Source of the DNA: Rutpela maculata
Lineage: Eukaryota; Arthropoda; Insecta; Coleoptera; Cerambycidae
DNA length: 64,000 bases
Direction: 5' to 3'
Assembly (NCBI GenBank): GCA_936432065.2
Contig: OW386285.2
Span: 183,892,301 to 183,956,300 of the forward strand
Shown: piece after piece, positions 21,015-29,782 of the stretch
Position numbering within the stretch: position 1 is the stretch's first letter
Layout: every line of letters starts with the position of its first letter
Notes under the pieces: model-generated
The model's input: only the letters and a program-made list of their open reading frames with translations
Databases searched by the model: none
Told to the model about the DNA's origin: nothing
Translations under genes and position numbers: made by a program

Positions 21015-21623
21015 ATGTCTGGTGGAGATATGTTCTACCCAAGAGGCCTAGGGAGCCAAGAAGACGATCAATTTTCCGACTGCTCCTTTGAGGAAGAGAT
21101 GGCTCAGTAAATGAACCGGGAGCGGTAGGCTAGGAGCATCGGATCCGGCATCGAGATTCTGGCCGGATATCTAACTTTCTTTTTCCTTATAGTTTTGCCA
21201 AAATCAGATGTGGGGAGGAGCGCAGCGGTGTCGTCCTTCGGAGAGGAACTGACTGGGACCACAACAGATGATAGATCTCCGAGGACGGTGCAGCGAGAGG
21301 CTGAGGGAGAGGCTCTTCTCCAATTTGAAATGGACGGGTGGCTGGACCTTGTGCGGTGCGACGTCGCGAAGCAGGAGGCGGCAGTGAACAATGAAAGAGA
21401 AAAATTCAAACGTGAAGTGCGGGAGTGCATGGTGAAAAGGGCGAATAAGTACTCTCACAAACTGAAACTATCAAAATCAAAAATGCTCCAGCATCTGCAC
21501 CGACTTCGCCACCGGCAGCAACTTATTGCTGAAGAAGCCGATACGGTAGAGGCGAAAGTCGGTGTAGTTGACGTGGAGCTCAAAAAGTGCCACGCCTTTA
21601 TGGCCAATATGCCTTTTGACTAA
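21015..21623 (+). CDS. Unknown Maverick gene, probably spliced
   Basis: A 31-codon frame (MSGGDMFYPRGLGSQEDDQF, acidic) ends at a TAA. That TAA lies in a candidate donor, A-GTAAAT at about 21105, and a candidate acceptor TTTTCCTTATAG lies at 21192. A 142-codon frame then continues to 21623 with a long charged helical stretch (residues 50-130, KQEAAVNNEREKFKREVREC and onward) and ends FMANMPFD. Joining at those sites does not keep frame, so either an indel or a different site is involved. The second part is distinctly GC-richer than its surroundings. I do not recognise the family. Confidence 0.45.
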
Positions 21624-22046
21624 AGTATAGCATAGTGTAGGTTAGTGATTAGTTTAGTTTAGTTTTATTTAATTTTTTTTTTTTGTAGTTTCAAAAATAT
21701 GTTTTTTTAATAAATTTTTTTAAGTTATATTCTCTTTTATTATTTTATATAGTATTCGTGAGTTACAAGAAAATATATATATAATTTGGGGGGAGGGGGG
21801 TGTTAATTTGTGAAATGTTGGTAGAATGAAGTTGAAGAAATCAATTATTCTTCAAATTTGAAAAAATCACTGCTTGAAGTATAACTATAGAACTGAATGA
21901 TGAGGAAAAGTGGATAATTTGAAAAATATTGAAACAAATTATTTATTATTAAGGTATTTATTATAAATTACACTCTAAGTTACATTCATAAATATACAGA
22001 TGCTTATTGCATACATACATAAATTATGTTATAAAATATCAACAGA
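21624..22046. other. AT-rich intergenic DNA in the Maverick
   Basis: No gene seen. It contains T-rich stretches likely to hold 3' ends of the convergent genes and a run TTTGGGGGGAGGGGGG near 21785. Confidence 0.4.
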
Positions 22047-22178
22047 TTAGGCAGCGTGTGCCCTTCTATCACTTAGATCACAATTGCTACAAACAGTATA
22101 TATTTTATTATCCATGGGTGCATTATATTCCTCTAAAACACTTTTACATCTGAGACAAATCCATGTACAGACAGGCAT
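22047..22178 (-). CDS. 43-aa zinc-ribbon-like ORF
   Basis: A minus-strand frame starting MPVCTWICLRC and ending DLSDRRAHAA. It has two CxxC pairs, C8-x2-C11 and C30-x2-C33, spaced 18 residues apart, the pattern of a small zinc ribbon. It lies just downstream of the BIR gene on the same strand. The pattern is unlikely by chance in such AT-rich DNA but the ORF is short. A role as a transcription or host-interaction factor would be a guess. Confidence 0.45.
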   Translation of the reverse strand: MPVCTWICLRCKSVLEEYNAPMDNKIYTVCSNCDLSDRRAHAA

Positions 22179-22216
22179 AATATCCAATATATTGGTACAG
22201 ACGTATATATTGTTTT

Positions 22217-22663
22217 TTATAAATGTATGTTAAGTAACATAAACATATAGATACTTATTACATGCAAGCTTATGGTCACAAGCCACGTGAAACCTCTTCT
22301 AAAACCAACCATATGATTTTTTGTTATACATGTGTGCTCCTTTATATTTCGCAGCAATAGGCTTCTCATTAATTTTGCATAAGAACAATCTGCTGAATAT
22401 TTCAAGTGTTCATTTAAAGGTATGTCACACGCCTCCCATCTATAAATCTCGACTCCACAACAAAAACAGCTGACTACATCATGGCAGCCACTGTAATAAA
22501 ATCCTGCTAGAGCAAGTTCTGATGGTTCCACAGTACCATTCCATTTTTCAAATGATAATAAACGTTCATCGAAAGACTTATATATTACTGGATTATTTGA
22601 TACAATTGAAAAATCTATCATGCAATTATTTTTATTGTAAAATTTGGATGCCATTTTCTGCAT
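22217..22663 (-). CDS. BIR-domain (IAP-like) protein
   Basis: A 148-codon frame with one baculovirus-IAP-repeat domain at about residues 33-98. The zinc ligands fit the consensus exactly: C66-x2-C69-x16-H86-x6-C93, with the conserved LALAGFYYSG and W77 (IYRWEACD). There is no RING or second BIR, so it is a single-BIR protein. IAPs of baculoviruses and entomopoxviruses block host caspases, and host survivin-type proteins act in cell division. Which applies here is not shown. It sits among virion genes on the minus strand. The last 40 residues look unrelated to the family and may be read-through beyond a break. Confidence 0.8.
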   Translation of the reverse strand: MQKMASKFYNKNNCMIDFSIVSNNPVIYKSFDERLLSFEKWNGTVEPSELALAGFYYSGCHDVVSCFCCGVEIYRWEACDIPLNEHLKYSADCSYAKLMRSLLLRNIKEHTCITKNHMVGFRRGFTWLVTISLHVISIYMFMLLNIHL

Positions 22664-22839
22664 GATATCAAAAGAATTGAAAATATATTATATCACAATT
22701 AATTTAGGGATCCTCACCGCTCACTGAGAAATGCATGGTAGGTGGCTATTCTACTCTTTTTCCCCTATGAATTAATGATCTACGACGAGATCAGGTGGAG
22801 TTCACCTCCCACCATCAAACAGTCTGCTATTTATATTGA

Positions 22840-23163
22840 TTATACAAAAAAAAATAAACATAAATGTCCACAGATATATGAATTATAATTTTGCACAGAG
22901 TCATAATTATATCTGATTGTATTCAAGCTGCCGTCACTTAAAAAATAATTTATTAATTCTTCTGGAGGTCTTAAATTTCCATAACTGTCAAAATAAATTA
23001 TTTCTTTGTTTTTCTTGGCGTACGCTACCCAGTGAGTGCTCTCTCCATCATTCGTATCTAGATTTATTATACCAGTTTCATTCTTCTTTATTTTTTTGGG
23101 AAGCGTATCTCTCATAAATATATCGCGAAAATGAGGAATTTTAAGCATTTTCGAATATTTCAT
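22840..23163 (-). CDS. Adenain-like cysteine protease, C-terminus probably frameshifted
   Basis: A 107-codon frame carrying the catalytic residues of adenovirus-type maturation proteases: His44 in ESTHWVAYA, Asp59 in IYFDSYG and Cys98 in YICGHLCL. The family cleaves capsid precursors during virion maturation. The upstream coding (LPHRPLTNLDL) continues before the first ATG, so the true start may be higher. At the 3' end a run of nine T bases brings an early stop after LFFFV, which probably removes a few conserved residues. Neighbours are the phospholipase protein upstream and the BIR gene downstream, all on the minus strand. Confidence 0.8.
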   Translation of the reverse strand: MKYSKMLKIPHFRDIFMRDTLPKKIKKNETGIINLDTNDGESTHWVAYAKKNKEIIYFDSYGNLRPPEELINYFLSDGSLNTIRYNYDSVQNYNSYICGHLCLFFFV

Positions 23164-23198
23164 TAGATCTAAATTAGTGAGTGGTCGGTGAGGCAGCT

Positions 23199-23936
23199 TT
23201 ATTGGGAGTTTTTTTGATAAGTTTTCAAATATAGTCCAGAGCCTTTTTTATAAGGACCCAAGTATAAACCTTTCCCTTTTGTGGTTTGCTCCATTGCTAA
23301 ATTATGTCTCTTCTGTTCAGCAACCTGTTCACAATTTGACTTAGCGTCATTAACTGCTTTTGCAATGCCAGCTGCACCACCTCCTATAGCTCCTAGTGCC
23401 CCCAAAAGAGGCAACAAAAGTGGTAGAAATCCACCTATTTTTGGGGTATCTAGAATTCTTCTCCTCCACTTCTTTGATTTTGTTTCTCTCTTTACACCAA
23501 CTTTTACATTTATTTGTCCACCTTTTTTCTTTGAGGCGTGACTTCTTCCACGTTTAAGACCCATTCCCAACTTACTTTTTAATTTCATCACCCCACCGAC
23601 TCCCAACGCGGCAACTTTTTCACCAAACTCTGAGTCGGCTGCTTTTAAACGTTTAAGTGCAACTTCAGCTAATTCTCTGTCAGCCTGATTTCTTCCTTCC
23701 ACGTCTTGATATTTAGAATATGCTATATCGTGTTCTTTGCACGCCTCATCCAATGGATTAATTCCTTTATCACCTCTTTGTAATCGCTTTGAAAGTTTAG
23801 TTCCAGGCCCACAATAATTATAACCAGGTAAATGCAATTCTACTGGGAGCTTATTAATTATTTTATTAAGCAGACCACATCCTCTCTTCTTAGCGTTTTC
23901 AGCTTTACTGGATGGAGAACCCTTTCTTCTAACCAT
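23199..23936 (-). CDS. Phospholipase A2 structural protein
   Basis: I start at the ATG at 23936 (MVRRKGSPSSKAENAKKRGC). The open frame extends to 24050, but the region before is not like the family. Residues 36-75 form a parvovirus-VP1-type phospholipase A2 core: the calcium loop YNYCGPGTKL and the catalytic HDIAY (His69, Asp70). A basic stretch follows, then a hydrophobic glycine-rich segment (FLPLLLPLLGALGAIGGGAAG) and repeats of GKGLYLGPYKKGSGLYL. In parvoviruses this enzyme helps virions leave the endosome. Adintoviruses carry a similar domain. It diverges from the ATPase gene on the plus strand with a 143-bp gap. Confidence 0.85.
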   Translation of the reverse strand: MVRRKGSPSSKAENAKKRGCGLLNKIINKLPVELHLPGYNYCGPGTKLSKRLQRGDKGINPLDEACKEHDIAYSKYQDVEGRNQADRELAEVALKRLKAADSEFGEKVAALGVGGVMKLKSKLGMGLKRGRSHASKKKGGQINVKVGVKRETKSKKWRRRILDTPKIGGFLPLLLPLLGALGAIGGGAAGIAKAVNDAKSNCEQVAEQKRHNLAMEQTTKGKGLYLGPYKKGSGLYLKTYQKNSQ

Positions 23937-24078
23937 TATAACGTAAATGGTGTAAACAAATGAAACATGTTTGCTAGGTACCCTTATATATATAGGTAGG
24001 ATGCGATGTCCAGTCAGTTTGCTATAGTTCTTATCGTAATGAAATTCCACCTCAGGTATTAATTAGTAGCAGCTTGAA

Positions 24079-24766
24079 ATGAAGATTCATCAGCAAGAAA
24101 CGGTTCTACCAATAGCAGATCATGATCACGTTTCCATGACCAGCACGATTCAAAAGCATGGTATTTTATTTGGTGGACAACCGAAACGAGGACTTTTGAT
24201 TGGAAGCTCTGGATGTGGAAAGACAAATGTAATGCTCAGTTTGTTAGAACATCCCAATGGTTTACGTTTTGAAAATATATATTTATATTCTAAGTCCCTA
24301 TATCAACCAAAATATGAGTACTTAAGAATGCTAATGGAACCTGTGAATGAAATTGGATTTTTCGAATATAACGATGGTGATGCAGTAATACCTCCAGAAG
24401 AAATAAAACCGAATTCAGTGATAATATTCGATGATTTAGCTTCTTGTAATCAAAATATCATTAAAAGTTATTTTTGTTTTGGACGTCATAAAAACATTGA
24501 TTGTTTTTATCTGTCAGACATACAGTGCCATTATAAAACAATTGTGTAGAGATAATGCTAACCTTATTGTGATATTCCCTCAGGATATGACCAATTTGAA
24601 ACATATTTATGATGATCATGTAAATGTGGATATGTATTTTCAAGATTTCAGAGAGCTCTGTGCATTTTGTTGGAAAGATAAATATGGATTTGTCGTAATA
24701 GATAAAGATTGCGTTATTAACTCTGGAAAGTATCGAAAAGGATTCGATAAATTCATTCATATATAA
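24079..24766 (+). pseudogene. FtsK/HerA-type packaging ATPase, one frameshift
   Basis: The first frame, 156 codons, has Walker A GSSGCGKT at residues 42-49 and Walker B VIIFDD at 114-119, then HKNIDCFYL and loses the family frame at about 24508. The second frame, ending at 24766, continues with QLCRDNANLIVIF, DDHVNVDMYFQDF and WKDKYGFVVIDKDCV. A single-base change explains both. The full length of about 229 residues is normal for Maverick packaging ATPases. They pump the genome into the empty capsid. The gene is 33 bp upstream of the next gene on the same strand. Confidence 0.85.
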
Positions 24767-24799
24767 AGTTAAAACACTGAATGATATCAGTCAGTAATC

Positions 24800-25924
24800 A
24801 TGGATAACCGATTAGCAGTACAACTGTTAAAAACAAGAGAGGCGCTGAAACAAAAATATAAAAGTTTGAAAAGAGATATTGACAAATCACAGTCCCAGTT
24901 AGAGAAAACGTACAAGCCAATTACTCAACATCTTAAAGATATGGTGTCAACTCTAATTAAAACGGAAAGTGCTTTGCCAAAACCTTATTTGAAAAAGGAG
25001 CTAAAAGAAGAAATTAACCGTGAAAGTTTAAACACTCGATCAATTGGTCAAACTCCTCTTGAATATTACAATACCGCAGGACCTGTTTACTTGGAGGATG
25101 AAACATTTCAGTATGATCCAACCCAAGTAAGACCTGAAATCGCTGAAAGTTTCTTTGATGAAACTTTTCCAGCAACGATAGCAGATACATCTACAGCGGC
25201 CGAGCATGAAAAGTATTTACAACAATTTAAAAAACCTTTACCGCGAGCGTATATAGAAGGTAAACTTGAGGATGTAAAAAATGAATATGACGATACCTTC
25301 GGTGTTTACTTCGACCCATTTGCGAAAAAATATGCGATTGGTGATGCAACTATTGACTTTGATGGAGCCGACTTTATCATTAACGGTCAATTTAAATACA
25401 TAGGTACACCGGGATTGTATGAATTAATGTTTAAAAAGCATCCTGCGGGTTATCGACCGACTGATATAGATCAGTACATTGATATAATTAGAAGGACTAA
25501 TGCTCATTACCTAGGTTACGATCCGGAGAAAGGCCTATCTACATCGAATTCATTTAAATTTATAGATATTATTAAACCAAGAGTTACGAACTTATATTCG
25601 CTGACTCAAGAAAGGAACAATAAGAAATACAGTACCTTAAATAAATCAGCATCATCAATACCCGCTACGGTGCAAAGATCGAGATCTAGTTCTCTTCCTA
25701 CATCGCAAACGATGAAAACAAGGAGTCAAAACAAGAGAGGAGGAAATCTAACAATGATGGAATTCAATAATAAGCAGGTTGAATATAAGCATTTTGATGA
25801 CTATAATGAAATTGTAGATCGTTTAAGACTCCTGATAGCGTCACAACTAGCAGGGAATAATGGACATAATAATGAAATAATTTCAATAATAGAACAATTG
25901 AGGGAAGCTAAAATAATACGATAA
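24800..25924 (+). CDS. DUF8207-like Maverick protein
   Basis: An intact 374-codon frame. The N-terminus is a charged coiled coil (residues 10-55). The middle holds the conserved GTPGLYELMFKKHPAGY segment (about 222-238) and TNAHYLGYDPEKG, which I associate with the DUF8207 family of insect Maverick proteins. A basic, Ser-rich linker (RSRSSSLPTSQTMKTRSQNK) precedes the end. The function is unknown. Its place between the packaging ATPase and the integrase suggests a virion or core protein. Confidence 0.7.
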   Translation: MDNRLAVQLLKTREALKQKYKSLKRDIDKSQSQLEKTYKPITQHLKDMVSTLIKTESALPKPYLKKELKEEINRESLNTRSIGQTPLEYYNTAGPVYLEDETFQYDPTQVRPEIAESFFDETFPATIADTSTAAEHEKYLQQFKKPLPRAYIEGKLEDVKNEYDDTFGVYFDPFAKKYAIGDATIDFDGADFIINGQFKYIGTPGLYELMFKKHPAGYRPTDIDQYIDIIRRTNAHYLGYDPEKGLSTSNSFKFIDIIKPRVTNLYSLTQERNNKKYSTLNKSASSIPATVQRSRSSSLPTSQTMKTRSQNKRGGNLTMMEFNNKQVEYKHFDDYNEIVDRLRLLIASQLAGNNGHNNEIISIIEQLREAKIIR

Positions 25925-25981
25925 ATAGTATGTGTGGAAAGTTAGAGCCTCATTAAGTGTAAAACTTTAGGTCTGTTAACG

Positions 25982-26391
25982 ATGCCAATTGATAAATTTG
26001 GAAGGCACATGTTGAGGGAGAGAATAACTCCATATTCTGCACCAACTCCCCCTTCACCCATCTTAACCTCACCCCCAAGAACATCACCTTTTTACATTTG
26101 CGCAAATGTATTATAAATGTACGAGGTCGTGTACAGAAATCTAAAAGTATAAATTTCTACACATTAGAAAATACTACAACAGAATACAAAATCCTTTTAT
26201 CTGGTAGAGTTGAAAATATAGAGGTTTCACCTGTCGATACCACAGTTTTCTTGAACACGAAAGAAGTTTTACCAGAAAAACTTGTGGGGGAAATCATAAA
26301 TATTGAAGATAAGTTTATGTTCTATGCAAAGAATAAAGATCCACTATATGTTCAAATTGTTCTGCAGTGCCCGCTGACGAAGGATGACTAA
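25982..26391 (+). pseudogene. Small Maverick protein, frameshifted in a T run
   Basis: An ATG frame at 25982 (MPIDKFGRHMLRERIT) is Pro-rich and stops soon after the T run at 26089-26093. A second frame then runs from about 26098 to 26391 (RKCIINVRGRV, then DPLYVQIVLQCPLTKDD). The two read as one ~135-residue protein with a one-base loss in the run. I know this combination beside insect Maverick integrases but not its function. Its stop overlaps the integrase start (ATGACTAA). Confidence 0.55.
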
Positions 26392-27279
26392 CATTAAACA
26401 GGAAATAGTCAATGAAATTCATAAGCCTGCCAGAAAGTACTTTAAAAGAAGAAGAGTAATTGTTAAGGGTCTTGATGATCTTGTTCAAGCAGATCTTGTT
26501 GAAATGATCAAGTATGCTAAAATAAATAAAGGTTATAAGTATATTTTAGTGGTTATTAACGTATTTTGAAAATTTGTTTGGTGCGAACCTCTGAAAAATA
26601 AAAGTGGAAATGAAGTTGTACGAGCGATGGACAAGATCTTGTCGCAGATGAATGTACGACCCAAAAATTTACAGATATGGGTAAAGAATTTTACAATAAG
26701 AAATTTAAGGAATTAACCGATAGGTGGAAAATTAACCACTATAGCTCTTACACACACCTTAAAGCGAGTGTTGTAGAAAGAGTGAATAGAACTTTAAAAA
26801 ATAAAATGTGGAGGCAGTTCAGCCTACAAGGAAATTACAAATGGTTAGATATCTTATCAGATATCGTTACAGAATACAATAACACAAAACACAGAACTAT
26901 TGGAATGAAACCAATAAATGTTAAAAAGAAAGATGAGAAACGATTGTTGCGAACTGCCTATAGCCATCTGAAAACAGTTGATCCAAGAAAACAAAAATTT
27001 AAAATTAACGATTATGTAAGAATTAGTAAATATAGAGAAGCATTTTCAAAAGGTTATACTCCTAATTGGTCAAATGAAATTTTCCAAATCAGAAAGATTC
27101 ATAGAAGTAATCCTAGAACATATCTCTTGGAGGATCAGGAAGGGGATCAAATTCAAGGAGGTTTTTACGAGCATGAACTACAGAAAGTAAAGTATCCTGA
27201 CATATATCTTGTGGAGAAGATTATCAGAAAAAAGGGGGATAAACTACATAAAATGGCTTGGGTTAAACAGTCAACATAA
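26384..27279 (+). pseudogene. Retroviral-type (DDE) integrase, one stop and one frameshift
   Basis: Starts at 26384, overlapping the previous stop. The first catalytic Asp is in VQADLVEM. A TGA interrupts at 26567-26569 and a small deletion shifts frame at about 26665-26675. The frame from 26677 carries the second Asp region (DMGKEFYNKKF), the third acid in KASVVERVNRTLKNKMWRQF (33 residues between them, as seen) and a C-terminal basic domain with NDYVRISKYREAFSKGYTP that resembles the chromodomain-like tail of Maverick integrases. The enzyme inserts the linear element into host DNA with a 6-bp stagger, matching the duplication seen. Confidence 0.85.
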
Positions 27280-27538
27280 TTCATGGATGTTGAAAAATCA
27301 AATTGTATAAATATAATCTGTACATATGTCTTTTTATTTTAATAAAACAAATTTTAAATAATAAGTGTTTTTTATTTATATCTTTTTCACATATTTTATA
27401 AAATTGTATAAAATAACAAGTAAATGAGTTACGCTTACATTAATTTACAAAATCTATCACTATATACATTACTTCTAAAATAGGAGTTACAATATGTGAC
27501 ATTTAGTAACGCTAAATTAAATGTTATTTTCTTCACCA
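27280..27538. other. Convergent 3' region with poly-A signals
   Basis: Short AT-rich gap between the integrase and the convergent 212-aa gene. AATAAA occurs at 27341-27346. No gene. Confidence 0.4.
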
Positions 27539-28177
27539 TTACACCCTACCAAAACATTCCACTTCGAATACTTCTGGATAAATGTAAATTAACTCCATGA
27601 GCATGGAAACATTCTCATTATTACAATTCATGCTCTGTTGAATAAGGTTTACAGCATTTTCAAATACATTTCCTCCTTGACGTTGTAGTTCTCTCTGTAC
27701 GTTCTTGAAATAATTTATAAACTGTTGTCTTCTTAACATATCAATGCTATACTTGACAAGTGGTAATACTTCCCACAACTTGCAGATTGATTCATAACCC
27801 AAGTAAACGTATGAATTGTTCTTTACAATTTTTATAACTTTGGAATTGGGGAATTGCTCAAATTGAATAGAGAAATCACCAGCGTCTATTGGTTGTGTTT
27901 TATCGTTGAAGTATATGAAATTATTAAATGTAAGAAAATGAGTCCACTCTTTTTCAGTAAAAATTATTGCATCATTTTTATTTCCACTTAGCTTTACACA
28001 TGGGTTATAACAGAAGTCACTGGATAATCCTGTTGACACATATTTGCTTCTCGATTTATTTAGTTTATGCCTTCTTTCACCAAGTATCACTAAATCATTT
28101 TTATTCTGAGGTGCTGAAGGTAAATTATTAAATAAGTCAAATTTCAGTTCAGGCAAGACACTACAGTTTTCGACCAT
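27539..28177 (-). CDS. 212-aa Maverick protein of unknown function
   Basis: An intact minus-strand frame starting MVENCSVLPELKFDLFNNLP. The family-like segments NDLVILGERRHKLNKSRSKY, SDFCYNPCVKLSGN and TEKEWTHFLTF are ones I have seen in insect Maverick proteins next to the terminal repeat, but no function is known. The C-terminal half is predicted helical by eye. It is convergent with the integrase and is the last gene before the right terminal repeat. Confidence 0.65.
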   Translation of the reverse strand: MVENCSVLPELKFDLFNNLPSAPQNKNDLVILGERRHKLNKSRSKYVSTGLSSDFCYNPCVKLSGNKNDAIIFTEKEWTHFLTFNNFIYFNDKTQPIDAGDFSIQFEQFPNSKVIKIVKNNSYVYLGYESICKLWEVLPLVKYSIDMLRRQQFINYFKNVQRELQRQGGNVFENAVNLIQQSMNCNNENVSMLMELIYIYPEVFEVECFGRV

Positions 28178-28395
28178 CTTGAATAGTTAAAATTTAATTG
28201 TTTCTTGAAATACTGTTAGCATATGAACAATAATGGAAACCTTAATGGTGTTAAATGTATTTATATAATAAAAGTTAATTTGGTTGGGGGGAGGTGCTTT
28301 GTATTTGAACTCTCTAAATATATTTTAAGATGTATGCCTGTAACAGAGGTCTATAATACCACCACCACTTCACACACCTCCCACCATTTAGAAGT
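28178..28395. other. Upstream region of the 212-aa gene
   Basis: Short AT-rich stretch between the divergently placed terminal repeat array and the minus-strand gene, likely its promoter. No gene. Confidence 0.35.
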
Positions 28396-28745
28396 CCTCC
28401 CATAGACCAATCCCGTTAGGGTGGGTGCGGCTTATCCCCTCCCATTGGCCAATCCCGTTAAGGTGGGCGCGGCTTATCCCCTCCCATTGATCAATCCCGT
28501 TAATGTGGGTGCGGCTTATCCCCTCCCATCGACCAATCCCGTTAAGGGGGCGTGGTTTATCCCATCCTATCGACCAATCCCGTTAAAGTGGACGCGGCTT
28601 ATCCCCTCCCATTGACCAATCCTGTTAAGGTGGGCGTGGCTCATCCCCTCCCATCGACCAATCCCGTTTAGGGTGGGGTGAGGAGTGGGGGGTACACAGG
28701 GAGGCATGGAGGGGGGTACATGCCGTTTCTCATTCTTTACCTACT
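28396..28745 (-). repeat. Maverick right terminal repeat with 42-bp tandem array
   Basis: Inverted copy of the left end. About six 42-bp units (CCAATCCCGTTA, then GCGGCTTATCCCCTCCCAT), then the unique terminus ending CTTTACCTACT at 28745. The number of units differs from the left end and the units differ in sequence, so the arrays have drifted apart since insertion or recombine internally. Confidence 0.85.
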
Positions 28746-28842
28746 TCCCCCTTTAATAGTGGGGGAGGTGGCAATGGGGGATTGGTTAATGCCAAAAAAA
28801 TTTTTTCGAGTCCTTCGGTTCTTGTATATATCCATATCCAAG
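28746..28842 (+). mobile_element. Right part of Helentron-like copy B
   Basis: Begins with TCCCCC, then TTTAATAGTGGGGGAGG and GGTTAATGCCAAAAAAATT, matching the middle of copies C and D. It ends at about 28842, where the non-LTR element begins, so its 3' end is lost. Confidence 0.6.
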
Positions 28843-29782
28843 ATGGTTGACCAGTTAAAAGCAAGTGAAGATCTATCTGAGAAAAAGTGTAATAAAACAT
28901 AAATGTTGTAAAAATAAATCATTTTCTGTAGTGGTGTGTATATACTGTGGAGGTTCATACCATAAAAGCTGTTTTGAGAGGATAAGTTGTGATATAATTG
29001 ATTATAAAGAATAAACTGGTGTAAAAATAGTAACTCAATCCAAAAAGTAGTACAAAAAGTACTGATTCTGATAACACTATTGAATGGTTAAAAAATGAAA
29101 ATGGTTTACTAAAGGAACTTATAGCTGAAAAGGATAAAAAATATGCAATTTTGTTGGAAAATAAGCATTTGCTTGATGCAAAATTAGGCTCTTAACAGAA
29201 GACCACAAGAAACAAACACAAGATAAAAACATCCACAAAAAAAGTGAATCCACAAAAACAACCATAATTCCAAATCAAAAGATAACAACAGTCAATAAAG
29301 AAACAAAGGAGACAAAAGAAACTAGGGTCCATGAACTGAATGCACAAAAACAAACAAATACTCCTAGAGGCAAAGCAAATATAGTAGACCAAAACAATGC
29401 TATAAACAAACCTAGTAATAATGTTCCATTAAAAACAGTTCCTGCTACCCTATACCAGGAGATGAATGCAGTCAGAGACTTAAAAGCTGATGAATGGCAA
29501 ACTGCTAAGCCTAGGCGATCGACTCGTTCGAGGCCACAAGTTGGTACAGCGTCATCAAGCAACACTGACAGTGAGGGAAACGCTTTTTCTGGCAAGCCAG
29601 AAAATACTGATAAAAAGTTTGGCTCTTTATTTCTAGAGTAAAGGACGTAGTAACTGAAAACGATATCAAAACATATCAAAACAAAAACTAAACTCGCAGA
29701 CAATGATGTAATAGTGACAAGATTCCCAACCAAATATGACGACATCAGGAAAAATTGCAAATGTTTTAAGGTAGGAATTAAA

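Larger units (their letters stand above)
2345..28745. mobile_element. Maverick/Polinton (adintovirus-like) endogenous virus, 26.4 kb
   Basis: The ends are inverted repeats starting AGTAGGTAAAGAATGAG and are flanked by a perfect 6-bp duplication, TCCCCC (2339-2344 and 28746-28751). A 5'-AG start and a 6-bp duplication are standard for Mavericks. Inside are the expected modules: protein-primed DNA polymerase B, retroviral-type integrase, FtsK/HerA packaging ATPase, adenain-like cysteine protease, double-jelly-roll capsid protein and a phospholipase A2 structural protein. Extra cargo includes a BIR-domain gene. Three later transposons lie inside the polymerase gene. Without those insertions (about 8.9 kb) the element would be roughly 17.5 kb, a usual Maverick size. 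Several core genes have stops and frameshifts, so this copy is inactive. Confidence 0.95.

Noticed and set aside
28421..28615. 64-codon open frame in the right terminal array
   Set aside because: Same repeat effect as at the left end.
2345..28745. Free DNA virus contig rather than an endogenous copy
   Set aside because: A target duplication, host repeats on both sides, three transposons inside the polymerase and several stops show an old chromosomal copy.
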